64,000 nucleotides of DNA from Chrysomallon squamiferum. Lineage: Eukaryota; Mollusca; Gastropoda; Neomphalida; Peltospiridae. Shown here piece after piece: positions 59,940 to 64,000 of this stretch. The notes under the pieces are model-generated. The model was given only the letters and a program-made list of their open reading frames with translations. It was not told the DNA's origin and did no database searches. Numbering within the stretch: the stretch's first letter is position 1; each line of letters starts with the position of its first letter. Where the stretch lies: contig CM022673.1 of the NCBI GenBank assembly GCA_012295275.1, forward strand, positions 10,895,788 through 10,959,787, read 5' to 3'. The position numbers and the translations under genes are program-made.

Positions 59940-62859
59940 TTTAAAAAAACTTTATGCAATGACATTAAAATTAAAAAATTGCTGCAGTTCTAGATGCTAA
60001 TTTATCAGTTTAGGATATTTTGGATCCATTTCTCAGTACCATGGCTTTTAATAAATTTGATAAATTGTGATATAATAATAAAATTAAAAAAACATAACTG
60101 AAGACTGATCCTGTGATAATATTTATTATGTATTTCTGAATATCTAAGATACAGCTGAAACAAACATGATAGTAACATTATTTTTAAAATCTACATGTAA
60201 ATTTAAAAAAAAAAAAAATTTCAAACTTTATTTATTTATTATTTGATTTTTATTATTATTTTTATGATTTATGATTATTTTTAATATTATTTATTTATTC
60301 TATTTTTGTTTATTATTATTATTATTATTATTGTTTTATTTATTTATTTATTTATTTATTTATTTTTGTTACTATTTTTTTTTTTTCTAAAATAGTTCTG
60401 AAGCTATAATAATAAAAAAAGAAACAACTGGTCAATTTTTAAAATTTTTATTTCTAATAACTTTCACATTTCAAATAAATAAGGAACCGATTACTATTTT
60501 CAGAATAACTTCATTGTACATCAAGACTAAGGTTTTCAAAAGTGTAAGTGAGAATATGATGTTACTGAATTAACTAGAACAAAATCAGATTCATTTGTAA
60601 CAATGAAAAAAAAATAATTAATAATAAAAAATCATCAAATTCTTTTATTGAAAGTATATTCAATGTATAAATAATATTAATATATTAATATATTAATAAT
60701 AATCACAAAAGTATATTCAATGTAGAAATATTAATATATTAACAAAAATAACCTCTTAAAAATATTTTACTATCACAGATATTATAAGATTTTCATGCAA
60801 AATATATATTAACAACAATAAAAACAATTAAGATATGTGCGTTTCTTTTTAAATAAAATTAGTTTTTACAAAATATAATATGTATTGAAAATAAAACAAC
60901 AGTATCAAATAACAATATACACTGAATTTGTTAAATAATGAAAGATTCAGGATGGCCAAGACATAAGACGACTTTCATTTTCATATATAAAGGGAAATAA
61001 ACAAAATATATCTGATGTCAAAAGTCCAATCAGACTGAGTCATTAATTATTACACACTAATAATATTTGGTATAAACCTACAATAAATAATAAATATGAA
61101 AAAAATATCTTCCACTGTAAACAACAATGCCTTCAAAATTGATTGCTATGAATTTTTCTTTCTATAAGGTAAACATTTTTTGCACAGTTGTTTTTGGGGT
61201 TTTTTCCATAGCTAGTCAAATTTGATAATGATGAAATAAATTACTACATGATCAGAAATAAATAAAATAATTAAACAATTTTTAAAATTTACAAATTCTG
61301 ATATAAATAACAAAAAACTTTACAAAATATTAATGGAATTTTGTTCTATAAACAAGAGACATAAAATTATATTTATTAACAAAATGTATTGCAATTTAAA
61401 CTTTGATTCAATATGCAGGTTCACATATATTATTAAACATAAATAAAAAAATTTTTAACATAAAATTTAAATATATATTATAATGAACTATGTCAACAAT
61501 ATTACACATTAAAATACCTGGATGTGTGTATATGCTTATCTTAGCTGCATATATGGACATATGTAAGTATGTACATACACCTATGTTTCTGTGTCTGTCT
61601 CTGTCTGCATGTATGTATGTTCTTGTGTGTATGTGTTTCTGCATATTTGTGCGTATAACTGCATATAATTATATTTTTATATTTGCAGTAATTATGCTGT
61701 TATTTATTTTCATTATAAATACAGAATCACCCTCTGACATGCATTCCAGAACTAAAAATTCGTTTGACACAACAAGAAAACATTTGATTTATATGACCAG
61801 TCATATAAAGAGATACCAATGTCCAAAGACATGCGCAGACTCTGTGAGAAAGCTGAAGAAGGCTATGTTTTCAGTGGTATATCTATGCTGTATCAAAGCA
61901 AACTATATTTACAGTCTTTACAGTTTAATAAACACTACCTCTGAGCAACAGACAAATAGTTTTACGAAGTTTACAAAGATGTTCCCATTTGTTGCAAAAG
62001 TTTACTAAGATATATCCAACTTTATAAAACTAATTTTCATGTTTACAAAGATACAACCAAAAGATTTACATAATGTTTACAAAGATATACTCCAAAAATG
62101 CACATGAATTTTACTAACATATACCCAATTTTGTGTAAAAGATATACTCCAAAAATGCACATGAATTTTACTAACATATACCCAATTTTGTGTAACAAAT
62201 TTTTATGCTGCTTATGAAGGTATTACACAGCAATACAACTAGCCAAAGGTGTTTATGATGTTTACAGAGATGTATCCAGTGTTGTACTAGCCAAAGATGT
62301 TTATGATGTTTACAGAGATGTATCCAGTGTTGTACTAGCCAAAGATGTTTATGATGTTTACAGAGATGTATCCAGTGTTGTACTAGCCAAAGATGTTTAT
62401 GATGTTTACAGAGATGTATCCAGTGTTGTACTAGCCAAAGGTGTTTATGATGTTTACAGAGATGTATCCAGTGTTGTACTAGCCAAAGGTGTTTATGATG
62501 TTTATGATGTTTACAGAGATGTATCCAGTGTTGTACTAGCCAAAGATGTTTATGATGTTTACAGAGATGTATCCAGTGTTGTACTAGCCAAAGATGTTTA
62601 TGATGTTTACAGAGATGTATCCAGTGTTGTACTAGCCAAAGATGTTTATGATGTTTAGAGAGATGTATCCAGTGTTGCACTAGCCAAAGATGTTTGTGAT
62701 GTTTACAGAGACATATCCAGTGGTCTACTAGCCAAAGGTGTTTGCATGTGTCTACAAAACTATGCCAGGCAATGCACTGGCCAAAGGTGCTTACAATGTT
62801 TATGAAGATATATACCCAGCAGTGTGTTGGTCAAATAGGTTTACGATGTCTGCACACTC
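52283..62859. other. POU6 3' flank to TPR-gene 3' end; no gene recognised
   Basis: About 10.6 kb between two convergent stop codons, so it should include the POU6 3' UTR and that of the right-hand gene. It has a GACA run (52518-52540), GT/CA around 54056-54115, T tracts (for example 56262-56287, 58246-58277), TAAA (57913-57955), TTTA (58072-58123) and TTA (59897-59938). No ORF with protein-like composition, RNA gene or transposon was recognised. Sequence between 52283 and about 53200 is more complex and is probably 3' UTR. Confidence 0.6.
62190..62859 (-). repeat. 48-bp array in the 3' UTR of the TPR-like gene
   Basis: About nine near-identical 48-bp units (on the plus strand beginning GATGTTTATGATGTTTACAG) between 62225 and 62700, one with a 9-bp internal duplication near 62490. 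More decayed units run up to the stop codon at 62860 and more faintly down to about 61950. The minus strand is open through the array (16-residue unit HWIHLCKHHKHLWLVQ) but follows an in-frame stop of the gene, so it is not part of that protein. Confidence 0.9.
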
Positions 62860-63177
62860 TTAAGCAATAGCTGAAGCAGTTTTTGGCTGCTGTTTGCTCA
62901 GCTCCTCGGCCTCCTCGTTTCTGTTGAGGTTTTGTAAAATGATGATGACGTCCTCCCTGGAGCGGACGGTGTTGGGGTGATTCTTCCCTTGCACCTCCTC
63001 CAGGATGTCCAGCTCCACGTTGACCAGCTCCACGGTGTAAAGCTCCAGAGTCTTGTTCAGCCAGTCTGTGTTGCGTATGTATGAACTCCACTGGTTCCAG
63101 TACAGCTGTCCATACAGCTGTTTGAGATAAACAGGATTCAGGTTAATGTGTGGTGGAATGGAATGGATGAAAGAAAG

Positions 63178-63210
<33 letters not shown>

Positions 63211-63698
63211 GTATGTAAAGAATATACTCAAGAATGCATAACAAAACAAATTACTCACCAAAAAGAATTAAATAATAATAATATAATACAGTATAGTATA
63301 GTGTGGTGTTGTACAGTATAATAAGTATAGTAATGTACATATATAGTGATGTGGTATATACTAAAAAAAAAAAACCCAATAGCATTCACAAAAATACTCA
63401 AATAAAATAAAACAATAATAATAATATGTAAAGTATACTCATGCAGATCTTGTACATGTTTATGAACATATGCAGTCATAAACACATTATCTCTCTCTCT
63501 CATACACAGCTTGCCATATATATATATATAAACCTACATGTATTTCAAAGAAGTATTTATACATACATACATATTTTAAAAAAACAAAATATATGTATAA
63601 TAATATTACCTGATAACACCTGGCTGTTTTCAGATGATACTTGCCAAACGCTGTCAAACACAGATTCAGTGACTGTTCAAAATACTTGATGGGCACCT
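62860..63698 (-). CDS. TPR-like protein, last two exons (partial)
   Basis: Exon 63610-63698 (phase x|AG, ending ARCYQ before GTAATA) joins exon 62860-63117 in phase 0. They encode about 115 C-terminal residues: VPIKYFEQSLNLCLTAFGKY, HLKTARCYQ, LYGQLYWNQWSS, then LELYTVELVNVELDILEE, NHPNTVRSREDVIIILQNL and NRNEEAEELSKQQ, ending SAIA. The 'G-x-x-H-x-x-T-A' and 'HPNT' spacing is typical of tetratricopeptide repeats of the kinesin-light-chain type. I cannot name the ortholog. The last exon is much richer in G and C than its surroundings, as expected for conserved coding DNA. The gene continues beyond the right edge of the window. Confidence 0.75.
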
Positions 63699-64000
63699 CT
63701 GAAAACAAACCAACAACATATTTTTATTTAACACTGCACAGTGTACTTTATATCATAGACACAAATCTTGTTTTCTCACTTTTGATAAAACACTGTCTTA
63801 GAAGTATTTTTAACAAAATATATTTACAACTTTATCTCACATTGCCCTTGGGGGTACAAATATTCAGGGTTACAAATATTCTTTCACACTCAAAAAAATC
63901 TTCCACAGACAAGGTATATATAAATCCATTTTTAACAAAATATCAAAACTTGAAAAATTTCAGTTTACTTCTTTAAACCTCAATACTTGGACATATATAA

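Noticed and set aside
61490-62008. 172-residue plus-strand ORF with hydrophobic segments
   Set aside because: Composition follows local AT-rich and TGTGTATG-type sequence, it is antisense to the probable 3' UTR of the TPR gene, and no family motif is seen.
62171-62680. 169-residue minus-strand ORF (HWIHLCKHHKHLWLVQ repeat)
   Set aside because: It lies downstream of the TPR gene's stop codon within a 48-bp minisatellite; no start context or non-repeat domain.

Overview
This is a eukaryotic (animal) nuclear genome window. It is very AT-rich, has GT-AG introns of a few hundred bases to about 3 kb, and is full of simple repeats (TTTA, TAA, CT, GT). The proteins look like those of an invertebrate bilaterian. 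Two degenerate intronic stretches (about 16.5-16.7 kb and 18.4-18.6 kb) resemble, from memory, a dispersed SINE-like repeat common in mollusc genomes, so a mollusc is the best guess (moderate confidence).

Layout. (1) 3-1595, + strand: the 3' end of a gene I cannot name, a last exon with two internal coding repeat families. (2) 4879-24877, - strand: a complete VPS41 gene (HOPS tethering complex). I resolved it into 27 coding exons joining in phase to an 871-residue protein (human is about 854), with acidic N-terminus, WD40 region, clathrin-heavy-chain-like repeats and C-terminal RING-H2. (3) 24.9-36.7 kb: mostly non-coding, with candidate regulatory islands, two near-palindromic RFX X-boxes and possible 5' non-coding exons. 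(4) 36815-52282, + strand: a POU class 6 homeobox gene, closest to vertebrate POU6F2, in 11 coding exons. (5) 52.3-62.9 kb: AT-rich, no gene recognised. (6) 62860-63698, - strand: the last two exons of a TPR-like protein.

VPS41 and POU6 lie head to head, the arrangement of human VPS41 and POU6F2 on 7p14. This looks like ancient bilaterian microsynteny.

The most unusual signal is a repeated pattern rather than a gene. At about eleven places in all three intron-containing genes, a tandem array or partial duplication begins at an exon edge (donor, acceptor or stop codon) and decays with distance from it. Several arrays therefore carry rows of decoy splice sites. The clearest is the 63-bp array at VPS41 exon 19: its unit contains the exon's last bases and its donor, is a multiple of three, and stays open in the VPS41 frame, so use of a later donor would insert 21-residue blocks. 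One POU6 exon (45380-45672) has a reading-frame conflict that an internal acceptor at 45564 would solve.
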